Origin: DASZIT01 sp052143315
GTDB taxonomy: Bacteria > Actinomycetota > Acidimicrobiia > Acidimicrobiales > RAAP-2
Assembly (NCBI GenBank): GCA_052143315.1
Contig: JBKQTE010000097.1
Location: 62,001 to 126,000, forward strand
Direction: 5' to 3'
Length of the DNA: 64,000 nt
In this document: piece by piece, positions 50,006 to 58,156 of the stretch
Layout of the letters: each line of letters begins with the position of its first letter
How positions within the stretch are numbered: the stretch's first letter is position 1
Made by a program: the position numbers and the translations under genes
Notes under the pieces: model-generated
Database searches by the model: none
The model's input: only the letters and a program-made list of their open reading frames with translations
Told to the model about the DNA's origin: nothing

Positions 50006-50044
50006 CCGGATCCCGTCCCTTTCCGCCGCCGGCTGGGACGATCC

Positions 50045-50386
50045 CTACGGGGTCGGCGGGGTGGCGACTCGAAGCGGCTGGTCGGACAGGAGCTTGACCT
50101 GTGAGCCGGGGGACAAGCGGTCCCGGAGCTCCGGCACGAGATAGGAGTAGTGCTCGCCGAGCTGCTCGAGGGTCGACTCGGCCGGGACGCCGGCGATGGC
50201 CTCCCGGTCCAACAGGATGTCGAACACCTCCCCGACCACGGTCTCGCCGGCGACGTCGTACAGACCGAGCTGATCGAGGTAGTCGGAGTGGATCACCAGC
50301 GCGTGGCGGGTCACCACGCTGCCCTCGGCCGCCGTCACCTCGTACTGCTCGGGCTCCAGCGTCCGGATGTCGAGATGGATGGTCAT
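50045..50386 (-). CDS. Hypothetical protein
   Basis: The protein has 113 residues: 'MTIHLDIRTLEPEQYEVTAA', 'VVTRHALVIHSDYLDQLGLY' and 'ELRDRLSPGSQVKLLSDQPL'. It is acidic, soluble and without cysteines. ATG 50386 is preceded by AAAGG at good spacing, so I discard an Arg-rich upstream extension. I do not recognise the family. It converges on the anti-sigma gene and lies downstream of a HAD phosphatase on the same strand. Confidence 0.6.
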   Translation of the reverse strand: MTIHLDIRTLEPEQYEVTAAEGSVVTRHALVIHSDYLDQLGLYDVAGETVVGEVFDILLDREAIAGVPAESTLEQLGEHYSYLVPELRDRLSPGSQVKLLSDQPLRVATPPTP

Positions 50387-50538
50387 CGTAGGTGCCTTTC
50401 CGGCGGATCCCCGGGCCGCCTGTCGGTGCGTCGTTGATCGGCCAAATGATACCCGGACGTGCCGGTCGCTAACCCGGGATGTCATAGGACGTCGTCGGCG
50501 GCGCCGTCGCCCGTGCGCCGGACCGGTCCCGGCCGGCG

Positions 50539-51315
50539 TCACTCCAGCTGATGGAGGAGCTCGGGCAGATCACCGATGCCGTCGACGACGTGATCGGGTC
50601 GACCGTCGGCGTCGTCGAGGTCCGCCTGCCGGAACTTGCCCGTCCTGACCAGCACGCCGGTGATCCCCACCGCCTGGGCGCCGAGGACGTCCGATCCGAT
50701 GTCGTCGCCCACCATGACGGTGTCGACGGCCGGTGTCCCGAGGTCGGCCAGCGCGGCGTGGAAGAAGGCCGGCGCCGGCTTGCCCACGATCTCCACCTCG
50801 ATGCCGGCGGCGATCTCGAGGCCGACGATGAAGGCGCCCATGTCCAGCGCCGGCCCGTCGGCGGTCTGGTACCGGGTGTTGCGGTGCAACCCCACCACCG
50901 GCACGCCGTCGAGGGCGAGCCGGAAGACGGCATCGAGCTCGGCGTAGCCCACGCTGGGGCCGGCGCCCCCCAGCAGCACCACGCCGGCGGCGTCGGGCCC
51001 GACCTGACGGACACCCTCCAGGTCCTCGCCCAGGTCGCCCTGGTTGACGACCAGGCAGCCGACGCCGGGGTGGCGCTCGGCCAGGTGGCGGGACGCGCTG
51101 GTCACGGCGGTGAGGATCCGGGCGCCGCCGACCTCCATGCCGGCCGCCGCCAGCAGGTCGGCCATCTCCCGGCGCGAACGGGACGAGGTGTTGGTGACCA
51201 ACCGGAAGTCGACGTCGTGCCCCTGCAGCCACCGCACCGTCTCCACCGCACCGGGGAGCGGCCTCCACGACACGGTCAGGACGCCGTCGATGTCCAGCAA
51301 GACTCCCCTTGCCAT
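50539..51315 (-). CDS. HAD-IIA family phosphatase (NagD/LHPP-like)
   Basis: The protein has 258 residues. HAD motif I is 'GVLLDIDGVLTVSWRPLPGA', motif II 'FRLVTNTSSRSRREMADLLA', and the late 'VEIVGKPAPAFFHAALADLG' and 'TVMVGDDIGSDVLGAQAVGI' give the lysine and acidic pair. The C2a cap between motifs II and III marks class IIA, the NagD/4-nitrophenylphosphatase/LHPP group. It dephosphorylates small metabolites. ATG 51315 is the start. Confidence 0.92.
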   Translation of the reverse strand: MARGVLLDIDGVLTVSWRPLPGAVETVRWLQGHDVDFRLVTNTSSRSRREMADLLAAAGMEVGGARILTAVTSASRHLAERHPGVGCLVVNQGDLGEDLEGVRQVGPDAAGVVLLGGAGPSVGYAELDAVFRLALDGVPVVGLHRNTRYQTADGPALDMGAFIVGLEIAAGIEVEIVGKPAPAFFHAALADLGTPAVDTVMVGDDIGSDVLGAQAVGITGVLVRTGKFRQADLDDADGRPDHVVDGIGDLPELLHQLE

Positions 51316-51373
51316 GAGCGACGTTACCCCGACCGGTCGTGGCCCCGGCGCAGGCGGCCGGCCGCCTGCGCTC

Positions 51374-52423
51374 TCAGCCGGCCGTCGTTCCTCGGACCGT
51401 CGTGCCTCGGGACGTGGGGCCGGTGGGGTTGACCAGGACGGCGGCCCCTCTGATCCGGTCGTTGGCCAGGTCGTCGAGGGCCCGGTTGGCCTCGTCCAGA
51501 GGGTAGGGCACCGTCGAGACGCGCAGCTTCACGCGGGCGGCGATCTCGAGGAACTCGTTGCCGTCGTTGCGGGTATTGGCGGTCACGCTGCAGAGCTGGC
51601 GCTCCTCGAAGAGGTGGCGCTGGTAGTCGAGGGTGGGGATGTCGGTGAGGTGGATGCCGGCGATGGCCAGGGTGCCGCCCCGGTCGAGCGCCTCGAGCGC
51701 CGGGGGTACCAGCGTCCCGACCGGAGCGAAGAGGATGGCGGCGTCCAGTGCCACCGGCGGGGGTTCAGCCTCCCCGCCGGCGCTGGCCGCCCCCAGCTCG
51801 AGGGCGAGCGCCCGGGCCTCGGTCGACCGGGTGAGCACGTGGACCTCGGCCCCCTCGGCCAGGGCGATCTGGGCGGTGATGTGGGCCGACCCACCGAATC
51901 CGTAGATCCCGAGGCGACCTCCGGCGGGGAGCCTCGACCGGCGGAGTGCCCGGTATCCGATGATCCCGGCACACAGCAGGGGCGCCGCCTCCTCGTCGCT
52001 GAACGACGGAGGGACCGGGTAGGCGAAGCCCTCGTCGACCACCACGTACTCGGCGTAGCCGCCGTCGAGGTCCCAGCCGGTGAAGAGGGGGTCGGTGCAC
52101 AGGTTCTCCCGGCCGGCCACGCAGAAGCGGCACACGCCGCAGGTACGGGCCAGCCAGGGGACCCCCACCCGGTCTCCCTCGGCGAAGCGGACGCACCCCC
52201 TGCCGGTCGAGTCGACCACGCCGACCACCTCGTGGCCCGGCGTCACCAGGTGCCGCTTCGGGGTGAGGTCGCCCTCGGCCAGGTGCAGGTCGGTGCGGCA
52301 GACACCGCACACGCCGACGTGGACCCGCACCTGCCCCGGTCCCGGCTCGGGGATCGGTCGCTCGACCCGGGTCAGGGGATGCGAGCCGACGGGCCCCGGC
52401 TGGTCGACCGCCCAGGCTCGCAT
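51374..52423 (-). CDS. Zinc-dependent alcohol dehydrogenase
   Basis: The protein has 349 residues: catalytic zinc ligands in 'GVCGVCRTDLHLAEGDL' and 'TPGHEVVGVVD', a structural zinc cluster 'CGVCRFCVAGRENLC', 'LLCAGIIGYRALRRSRLPAG' and the nucleotide fold 'RLGIYGFGGSAHITAQIALA'. It is of the propanol-preferring AdhA/AdhP type that oxidises alcohols with NAD. ATG 52423 follows AGGGA; GTG 52456, directly after the previous stop (TGAGTG), would add 11 residues. Confidence 0.92.
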   Translation of the reverse strand: MRAWAVDQPGPVGSHPLTRVERPIPEPGPGQVRVHVGVCGVCRTDLHLAEGDLTPKRHLVTPGHEVVGVVDSTGRGCVRFAEGDRVGVPWLARTCGVCRFCVAGRENLCTDPLFTGWDLDGGYAEYVVVDEGFAYPVPPSFSDEEAAPLLCAGIIGYRALRRSRLPAGGRLGIYGFGGSAHITAQIALAEGAEVHVLTRSTEARALALELGAASAGGEAEPPPVALDAAILFAPVGTLVPPALEALDRGGTLAIAGIHLTDIPTLDYQRHLFEERQLCSVTANTRNDGNEFLEIAARVKLRVSTVPYPLDEANRALDDLANDRIRGAAVLVNPTGPTSRGTTVRGTTAG

Positions 52424-52456
52424 CGTCCCTGCCGGCGTGTTGGCAGCGGGCCCCAC

Positions 52457-52897
52457 TCAGCCGACCATGCGATTCCACCACGACGGCGGGCCGTGCCGAA
52501 CGTGCCGCACCGACGCCGGTTCGGCGGGCGAAAGGTCGGACGGGGGGGACCCGTCCGTCAGCGGCAGCTGGCTGCACGACGGGCACGACCGCACCCCGTC
52601 CACCATGCGGGTGACACCGACAGCCCCGCAGCGTTGGCACGATCGGCCGACGAAGACGGCGGTCGACGGATGGTCCCGTCTGGACGACTCCTCGGCCAGG
52701 CGGCGCTGGACGTCCTCGCAGAGCTGGAAGGCGCCCGACTCCGAGCGCTCGACGAGCTCCCAGGTCAGGAGGTCGCGCAGGAGCGGGGTGAGCCGGTCCA
52801 GTCGAGCCTGCCGGGCCCCCGTCCCGGTACGTTCGGCAGTCGTGCGCGCCACGATCTGCGGTATCTGCTGGTGTCCTCCGACCGATGCCTGTTCCAC
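52457..52897 (-). CDS. Hypothetical zinc-ribbon protein
   Basis: The protein has 146 residues. A helical N-terminal half ('RLTPLLRDLLTWELVERSES', 'LCEDVQRRLAEESSRR') is followed by a zinc ribbon with 'CQRCG' and 'CPSC' 14 residues later. The start is GTG 52897, fixed by AGAGGAG 6 nt upstream. It ends directly before the alcohol dehydrogenase, so the two are likely one unit. I do not recognise the family; it could be a nucleic-acid- or protein-binding regulator. Confidence 0.6.
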   Translation of the reverse strand: MEQASVGGHQQIPQIVARTTAERTGTGARQARLDRLTPLLRDLLTWELVERSESGAFQLCEDVQRRLAEESSRRDHPSTAVFVGRSCQRCGAVGVTRMVDGVRSCPSCSQLPLTDGSPPSDLSPAEPASVRHVRHGPPSWWNRMVG

Positions 52898-53024
52898 GTC
52901 GGCTCCTCTCTGCACGTCTGCCTCAGCGACCCCACCATCGTGCACCCGAACAGTCCGGTTGTGTCGTCAGGTCGATCGTGCCCGGCGATGCTCGTCCCCG
53001 CCAGGGCCGAACGTCACCTTCGCC

Positions 53025-53447
53025 TCACTCGACGATCAACAGGGGGAACCGGCGACCGGTGACCACGTCGGGCCGGATGGACAGCACGATGGCGCCGGGG
53101 TTGGGGACCAGAGGGGTCGGCAGACCGACGATCAGGTCGGCATCGTCGGGATCCAGCACGGTGGCCAGCCCCCGCACCAGCACGCTCCAGGCCAGGCCCT
53201 CCACCTCGTCCACCTCGTCCACCTCGAAGGCCACCAGGTGGTCGAGCGCCCCCTGGGACAGGCTCCCGATGCCGATCCTGATCAGCACCGAGTGGTCGTG
53301 CACGACGAAGTTGATGGGGAGCACCACCGGGGCCTGGTCGCCGCCCACCGCCAGGCGGCCGACCATCCGCTCCTTGCCGCCGATGGCCAGCAGGCGGTAG
53401 CACTCTGCCGGGCTCAGCACTTCGGAACCGCGTTGGTCGATCCACAT
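53025..53447 (-). CDS. Pyridoxamine 5'-phosphate oxidase-family (split-barrel flavin) protein
   Basis: The protein has 140 residues: 'LSPAECYRLLAIGGKERMVG', 'VVLPINFVVHDHSVLIRIGI', 'FEVDEVDEVEGLAWSVLVRG'. This is the small PPOX split barrel that binds FMN or F420. Function is unknown. ATG 53447 is the start. The 'VDEVDEVE' is encoded by a short 9-bp tandem repeat. It is divergent from the acetyltransferase gene. Confidence 0.88.
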   Translation of the reverse strand: MWIDQRGSEVLSPAECYRLLAIGGKERMVGRLAVGGDQAPVVLPINFVVHDHSVLIRIGIGSLSQGALDHLVAFEVDEVDEVEGLAWSVLVRGLATVLDPDDADLIVGLPTPLVPNPGAIVLSIRPDVVTGRRFPLLIVE

Positions 53448-53559
53448 GCATCCATGGTGACACGCCGGAACCGTGTCCAGTAGGGACGGAAGTCCCGACC
53501 CGAGCCCTCTGGGGGGTGGTGACCTTCGGCCCTGGCGGCCGGAGCGGCGGTCGGGGACC

Positions 53560-54219
53560 ATGGTGGTGATGCCGGAGGATCCGGAGGTGCGAGGAACGGT
53601 GCTGGCCCCGCCCGGGTACCCTGCCGACCTCGAGCGGGACGTCGTCTCCCCGACCGGCGAGCGCTACCACCTCCGGCCGATCCGTCCGGACGACGCCGAG
53701 CGCCTGGTCGCCTTCCATGTCCGCTTGTCGACCCGCTCCACCTACCTCCGGTTCTTCCGGGTCCACCCGGTGCTCTCCGACGACGAGGTCGAGCGGTTCA
53801 CCTGCGTCGACTACCGCGACCGGCTGGCGCTGGTGGTGCTCCGCGACGACGTGCTGGTGGCGGTCGGGCGCTTCGACCGGACGCCGGACACCTCCGAGGC
53901 CGAGGTGGCGTTCGTGGTGGCCGACGCCCATCAGCACCACGGCCTGGCCAGGCTGCTCCTCGACGAGCTGGCCCGAGCGGCGTGGGAGCGCGGGATCACC
54001 GTCTTCGTGGCCGAGACCCTCGCCGAGAACCGCCCCATGATCGAGGTCTTTCTGGCGTCGGGGTTCCGGGTCACGACCAGCCGGGAGTACGACACCGTCA
54101 GCCTGCGGTTCGGCATCGAGCCGGACGAGGCGTACCGGGCGGTGCTGGCCAAGCGGGAGGCCGCCCGCCGACGCGCCGCCGCCTCCCGAGACGCCGAAGG
54201 GAACGCCGGGCAGTGCTGA
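53560..54219 (+). CDS. GNAT protein acetyltransferase, Pat-like
   Basis: The protein has 219 residues: 'RYHLRPIRPDDAERLVAFHV', 'STRSTYLRFFRVHPVLSDDE', 'VAFVVADAHQHHGLARLLLD' (acetyl-CoA loop, with Q-H-H-G-L-A in place of the usual Q/R-x-x-G-x-G/A) and 'VAETLAENRPMIEVFLASGF'. This matches the GNAT domain of Pat/Pka lysine acetyltransferases, which in other actinobacteria silence acetyl-CoA synthetases. No cyclic-nucleotide domain is attached. ATG 53560 or 53569 is the start. The stop lies inside the next gene, a deacetylase. Confidence 0.88.
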   Translation: MVVMPEDPEVRGTVLAPPGYPADLERDVVSPTGERYHLRPIRPDDAERLVAFHVRLSTRSTYLRFFRVHPVLSDDEVERFTCVDYRDRLALVVLRDDVLVAVGRFDRTPDTSEAEVAFVVADAHQHHGLARLLLDELARAAWERGITVFVAETLAENRPMIEVFLASGFRVTTSREYDTVSLRFGIEPDEAYRAVLAKREAARRRAAASRDAEGNAGQC

Positions 54220-55253
54220 TCCTGGCGGGGCCGACCGGCGGGCACGAGCACGACGGCGGCCCGTACCATCCCGAGCAGCCGGGCCGCATCGCCGCGGTGA
54301 TGGCCGGGATCGGCGACCTCCGGCTGGGCGGGGAGCTGGTGTCGGTGCCGGCCACCCCGGCGCCGGTCGCCGATCTGGCCCGGGTGCACTCCGTGACGTA
54401 CCTCGACGAGCTGGAGTCCTTCTGCCGCCGGGGAGGTGGTGAGCTCGATCCCGACACCTACGCCGGACCCGATTCGTGGAACGCCGCCCTGCAGGCGGCC
54501 GGCGCCGGGCTGGCGGCGGTGGAGGAGCTGGCTCGGACGGGCGACGGCGTCGGCTTCGTGGCCGCCCGGCCACCCGGCCACCACGCCGAGAGGGACCGGG
54601 GCATGGGCTTCTGCCTCCTCAACAACGTGGCGGTCACCGCCGCCGCCCTCACCGCCGCCGGTCACCGGGTGTTGATCATCGACTGGGACGTCCATCACGG
54701 CAACGGGACCCAGGCGATCTTCTGGGACGACCCCGGGGTGCTCTACGTGTCCACCCATCAGTGGCCGCTCTTCCCGGGGAGCGGCAGAGCGGTGGAGATC
54801 GGGGGGGTCACCGCCCTGGGGCTCACCGTCAACGTGCCGTTGCCGGCCGGTGCCACCGGGGACGTGGTGCGCCGGGCCCTGGAGCAGGCCGCCGGGCCCG
54901 CCATCGAGGGGTTCGCCCCCGACTGGGTGCTGGTCTCCTGCGGGTTCGACGCCCATCGGGCCGACCCCCTGGGGGAGCTGGCCCTGTCCACCGGCGACTT
55001 CGCCGCACTCGCCCTGATGGCACGCCAGTACGCTCCCGCCCCCGGCCGCCTGCTCCTGTTCCTCGAGGGCGGCTACGACCCGGTCGCCCTGCGGGCGTCG
55101 GTGACCGCCACCCTCGGTGCCCTGCTGGGCGACGCCGGGCGGCCGGAGGCGGAGACGAACGGCGGCCCCGGTCTCGAGCAGGTGGCGGTGGCCGCCACCA
55201 CCCGGCAGCGGGCTATCGTCCTGGCCGGCGAGTCCGCCCCGATGGATCTCTGA
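54213..55253 (+). CDS. Histone deacetylase-family (AcuC-like) protein deacetylase
   Basis: The protein has 346 residues with all zinc-deacetylase marks: 'YHPEQPGRIAAV', 'RPPGHHAERDRGMGFCLLNN' (His-His pair), 'IIDWDVHHGNGTQAIFWDD' (zinc Asp and His), 'SCGFDAHRADPLGEL' (second zinc Asp) and 'FLEGGYD'. It removes acetyl groups from lysines or small amines. The start is GTG 54213, overlapping the acetyltransferase stop by 7 nt, so writer and eraser are coupled. A stress protein follows after 14 bp. Confidence 0.92.
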   Translation: MLILAGPTGGHEHDGGPYHPEQPGRIAAVMAGIGDLRLGGELVSVPATPAPVADLARVHSVTYLDELESFCRRGGGELDPDTYAGPDSWNAALQAAGAGLAAVEELARTGDGVGFVAARPPGHHAERDRGMGFCLLNNVAVTAAALTAAGHRVLIIDWDVHHGNGTQAIFWDDPGVLYVSTHQWPLFPGSGRAVEIGGVTALGLTVNVPLPAGATGDVVRRALEQAAGPAIEGFAPDWVLVSCGFDAHRADPLGELALSTGDFAALALMARQYAPAPGRLLLFLEGGYDPVALRASVTATLGALLGDAGRPEAETNGGPGLEQVAVAATTRQRAIVLAGESAPMDL

Positions 55254-55267
55254 GCAGAGGAGCGACC

Positions 55268-55687
55268 ATGCCCGGTTTGCAGGCGATCGCGGTGGGGTTC
55301 GACGGGTCCGCCGACTCGGAGGTGGCACTGGCGTGGGCGGCCGGGCTGGCTCACCGGGAGGGTGGCCGCCTGGTGGTGGTCCACGCGGTGGGGCTGCTGG
55401 AGCACGCCGGCATGTCCCATCACGTCGCCGCCCACCAGGAGACGGCGGTCCGGATCGCCGGCGAGGCCGGAATGGACCCGGACGACGTGGTGTGGTCGCC
55501 GGTAGACGGCGACCCGTGCTCGGCGCTGCTCCGCACCATCGGCCAGCCCCCCGTCGTCGACCTGGTGGTGGTGGGCTCCCGCGGCGCCGGTGCCCACGGG
55601 GGGTCGGTGCTGGGCAGCACCAGCCTCGAGCTGACCGAGCGGTCCCCGGTGCCGGTGGTCATCGTGCCCACCGGGGCCCACCGGTAG
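55268..55687 (+). CDS. Universal stress protein (UspA)
   Basis: The protein has 139 residues, one domain: 'IAVGFDGSADSEVALAWAAG' and the ATP-binding tail 'VVVGSRGAGAHGGSVLGSTS' followed by 'SPVPVVIVP', which fits G-x2-G-x9-G-S. It should bind ATP. ATG 55268 follows AGAGGAG. It is the third gene of the acetyltransferase-deacetylase unit and could be a modified target or an energy sensor; that is inference. Confidence 0.92.
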   Translation: MPGLQAIAVGFDGSADSEVALAWAAGLAHREGGRLVVVHAVGLLEHAGMSHHVAAHQETAVRIAGEAGMDPDDVVWSPVDGDPCSALLRTIGQPPVVDLVVVGSRGAGAHGGSVLGSTSLELTERSPVPVVIVPTGAHR

Positions 55688-55736
55688 GACCCGACCGTCG
55701 CCGTTCGGGTCCGCCTCGAGGTGAACGGTCAGGCGG

Positions 55737-56063
55737 TCACCGTTGCTCGACGATCGTCTTGGCCCGCTGGTAGGCGCTCTGCAGGTCGTGCAGCACGTCG
55801 GTGACGCTGGCCCTCTGCCCCGTCACCCCGGCCGCCACGTCCTTGCCGGCGTACGTCAGCCCCGACCAGACCGCCAGGCCGGCGTTCTGGGCCGTGGACA
55901 GCTGCTTCGACAGCTCGTCCCGGACGTCCATGTCGGCCAGGTCGAGCTGGACGATCAGATCGTCGATCCGTGACCGCCACTCGTCGAGCACCTGCCCGAG
56001 TCGCTCGGCGAGGTCGTTCGGTTGTCCCGAGTTGCCTTCTTGGACGTCGGTCGTCTCGCTCAC
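55737..56063 (-). CDS. Small helical protein, respiratory-operon linked
   Basis: The protein has 108 residues, almost all predicted helix: 'LAERLGQVLDEWRSRIDDLI', 'MDVRDELSKQLSTAQNAGLA' and 'VLHDLQSAYQRAKTIVEQR'. It has no cysteine or membrane segment and could form a coiled coil. I do not recognise the family. GTG 56063 follows AAGGAG at ideal spacing. It lies 61 bp downstream of the cytochrome b C-terminal gene on the same strand, so it may be an accessory factor of that complex. Confidence 0.65.
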   Translation of the reverse strand: MSETTDVQEGNSGQPNDLAERLGQVLDEWRSRIDDLIVQLDLADMDVRDELSKQLSTAQNAGLAVWSGLTYAGKDVAAGVTGQRASVTDVLHDLQSAYQRAKTIVEQR

Positions 56064-56124
56064 CTGTGTCTCCTTGTCGTTGTGGGTGGTGCTGTCCGTC
56101 GTTCCGTCGGTGGCCTGGGCCGGA

Positions 56125-57120
56125 TCAGCCGGCGACCTTACCGGCCGCCATCTCCCGGTAGTGCCGGCGCCAGATGATCCGGTACACCCGGGTCCATCTG
56201 GGGATCGAGCGCAGCCCGGGGATGAAGGGCAGCAGGGCCAGCAGCAGCGTGAGAATCATCATGATGGCCCACACCTGGAAGTCCGCATTGGTGGACGTCT
56301 TCATCGGGGGGATCTGGTAGAAGGCGGTGTAGAGCCACAGCCACGCCTGGCCGGGGAAGCTTCCCGTCTCGTTCATCATGCCCCACTGGTCGCCCGAAAG
56401 GTGCTGGGCGTCGGCCAGATTGGCGAGGTAGCTGCCGTCGGCGATGAACAGCAGGGGCTTGGTGTAGTCGGTCCCGTAGAACTGGCTGGAGCTGAGCAGC
56501 GCACCGTCGAGGGCGCCGCTCCGGGCCATGGAGGTGAGGGCGCTGATCATCGGCCCTACCGGCCCGTAGTCGCCGGCCGGGACGTGGAGGGTGCCGTCGC
56601 TGTAGCTGGCGTTGGCCACCGCCTTCTCGTAGGCGGCTGTCCAGCCGGCCTGGGTGGCGGCCGGGGCCGAGGTGTACTCGTTGATGGCGGCGTCCAGGGC
56701 CGGCTGGCTCGGGAGCGTCCGGAGCGGTCCGATGACGTCATCCTGGGCGGTGTCGATCGGGTGGTGCACCCCGAAGAAGTTCTCCAGCGAGAACGGACCG
56801 ATTCCCTGGCTGGCACCGGTGGTGGCGTTGTACGGGGGGCCGTAGGTGGCGGTGGGGCTGGTCCCGTCGAGCTCGGTGATCGCCGTCTGGGCGAAGTCGA
56901 CCGGCGTGTTGGCCGCCCATCGCTGCACGGTGACCGGCTTCTCGTCGGGAGAGGAGAACACCACCGCCAGCAGGACCACCAGTACGGCCACGGCCACGAA
57001 GGCGACGACAGCCTCCTTGACGATGTCGTAGGGGACGTACTTCCCGTGCCACTCCTCGACGTCCCGGTCCGGGTTGAACCGCTTCTTCCGGCCCGGCCCG
57101 GCCGTTGTGGCGGCGCTCAC
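56125..57120 (-). CDS. Cytochrome b C-terminal (subunit IV-like) protein with large external insert
   Basis: The protein has 331 residues. One membrane helix lies near the N-terminus ('EAVVAFVAVAVLVVLLAVVF') after 'WHGKYVPYDIVKEA', which resembles the start of subunit IV of b6f or menaquinol:cytochrome c complexes. About 200 hydrophilic residues follow ('DGTSPTATYGPPYNATTG', 'FFGVHHPIDTAQDD'), and a hydrophobic segment ('VWAIMMILTLLLALLPFIPG') lies near the C-terminus. The start GTG 57120 overlaps the cytochrome b stop (GTGA). It should anchor to the quinol-oxidising complex; the insert's role is unknown. Confidence 0.75.
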   Translation of the reverse strand: MSAATTAGPGRKKRFNPDRDVEEWHGKYVPYDIVKEAVVAFVAVAVLVVLLAVVFSSPDEKPVTVQRWAANTPVDFAQTAITELDGTSPTATYGPPYNATTGASQGIGPFSLENFFGVHHPIDTAQDDVIGPLRTLPSQPALDAAINEYTSAPAATQAGWTAAYEKAVANASYSDGTLHVPAGDYGPVGPMISALTSMARSGALDGALLSSSQFYGTDYTKPLLFIADGSYLANLADAQHLSGDQWGMMNETGSFPGQAWLWLYTAFYQIPPMKTSTNADFQVWAIMMILTLLLALLPFIPGLRSIPRWTRVYRIIWRRHYREMAAGKVAG

Positions 57121-57854
57121 GACTGGATCCCGCCGGTCGTCTGACCTCGGTCCGACACGTTCACGGCGTCGCCGACACCGGTGGCATCCTTGTCGTCGGG
57201 GGCGAACGGCGGCACCACCCCACGCCGGCGCACCATCAGGACGTGCAGGCCGACGATGACCACCACCACCAGCGGCAGCAGCATGATGTGCCACATCAGC
57301 ATCTGGCCGAAGTTGGTCACGTTGAAGATGGCTCCGGCGCCGGTGGAGTTGATGCCGTCCTTGGCCTGCGTGCTGATCCACTGGGAGTCGAAGTTCTGCT
57401 GCGAGAGGTAGCCGGTGAAGGCCGCCCCGACCGAGACCAAGAACGACACCACCCCGGTGATCCAGGTCAGGCGTCGCTTGCCCCGCCAGGCGGCCATGAA
57501 GAACTTCCCCCACAGGTGGACCACCATGAAGAAGAAGAACGCCTCCACGCTCCACAGGTGCAGCGAGTTGACGAACAGGCCGGTGGAGGAGACGTGCCAC
57601 CACGTCGGACCCATGACGGCCAGGACCATCCCGGTGAGGATCACCAACGAGAGGGCGGCGATGGTGAGGACCCCGAACACGTAGATGGCCGAGGCCACGT
57701 AGGCGGGCTGACGGTCGGGCATCAGCCGCTCGGGCGGCAGGGCGCGGACGGCAGTGCCCCGGAGCTTGGCGGTCCACTGGTCGGCGTCCTCGGGACGGAT
57801 CGCCGAAGGCGAGTCCGGAGGTGGCTCGGCCTCCACGGGGGGGCTAGTCGTCAC
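57117..57854 (-). CDS. Cytochrome b N-terminal (b6-like) subunit
   Basis: The protein has 245 residues with four hydrophobic helices. Likely heme-b histidines are in 'NSLHLWSVEAFFFFMVVHLW' and in 'MLMWHIMLLPLVVVVIVGLH', as in cytochrome b6, and 'GVVPPFAPDD' ends the domain. It would carry electrons from menaquinol across the membrane. The start is GTG 57854, which overlaps the 60-aa gene by 11 nt; the stop overlaps the next start by 3 nt. No Rieske or cytochrome c gene is adjacent, which is unusual. Confidence 0.88.
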   Translation of the reverse strand: MTTSPPVEAEPPPDSPSAIRPEDADQWTAKLRGTAVRALPPERLMPDRQPAYVASAIYVFGVLTIAALSLVILTGMVLAVMGPTWWHVSSTGLFVNSLHLWSVEAFFFFMVVHLWGKFFMAAWRGKRRLTWITGVVSFLVSVGAAFTGYLSQQNFDSQWISTQAKDGINSTGAGAIFNVTNFGQMLMWHIMLLPLVVVVIVGLHVLMVRRRGVVPPFAPDDKDATGVGDAVNVSDRGQTTGGIQS

Positions 57855-58026
57855 GATGGCTCCGTTTCGACGGCAGCGGCAGGAAGATGGCGGCCACGAA
57901 CACCACGATCATCAGAAGGATCAGGGTGAGGTTGGCCACCGAGATCTGGACGAATCCCCACTTCAGGTAGTGGCCGGGACCGTTCAGGTTGATGAGCGAC
58001 CCGAGAATCGCCAGGGTGACGGTCAT
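57844..58026 (-). CDS. Small single-span membrane protein, cytochrome b-linked
   Basis: The protein has 60 residues with an amphipathic start ('MTVTLAILGSLINLNGPGHY'), one membrane helix ('LTLILLMIVVFVAAIFLPLP') and a basic tail. ATG 58026 follows GGGAGG. It overlaps the cytochrome b start by 11 nt and so is translationally coupled to it. It is probably a minor subunit of the same complex. Confidence 0.75.
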   Translation of the reverse strand: MTVTLAILGSLINLNGPGHYLKWGFVQISVANLTLILLMIVVFVAAIFLPLPSKRSHRDD

Positions 58027-58082
58027 GTCGGCCTCCCGGCCGGGCGCTCAGGGGTCTCACGCATAGTGTGCTCCTTCTCGAC

Positions 58083-58116
58083 CGGTATTCCTCCATCACC
58101 CTACGGAGGAATACCG
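58083..58116. promoter_or_regulatory. Perfect inverted repeat, 12-bp arms, 10-bp spacer
   Basis: CGGTATTCCTCC (58083-58094) is repeated in inverse at 58105-58116. It lies 57 bp upstream of the first gene of the cytochrome b unit and directly after the cyd terminator. This is the place for the unit's promoter, so an operator for a dimeric or tetrameric regulator is likely; a second terminator is the alternative. Confidence 0.6.
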
Positions 58117-58120
58117 TGTC

Positions 58121-58148
58121 CCAACTAGGGCCGAAATGCCCTAGTTGG
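58121..58148 (-). terminator. Terminator of the cydABDC operon
   Basis: CCAACTAGGGC (58121-58131) and GCCCTAGTTGG (58138-58148) form a perfect 11-bp stem with a 6-nt loop, starting 8 bp past the cydC stop. There is no T-run, as is common in GC-rich actinobacteria. Confidence 0.75.
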
Positions 58149-58156
58149 AACGCCGG

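Noticed and set aside
53206..53230. 9-bp tandem repeat in the PPOX gene
   Set aside because: It lies in coding sequence and only produces a short 'VDE' repeat; no sign of a separate function.
55690..55736. Imperfect inverted repeat between the USP and the 108-aa gene
   Set aside because: Arms contain several mismatches, so a terminator call would be guesswork.
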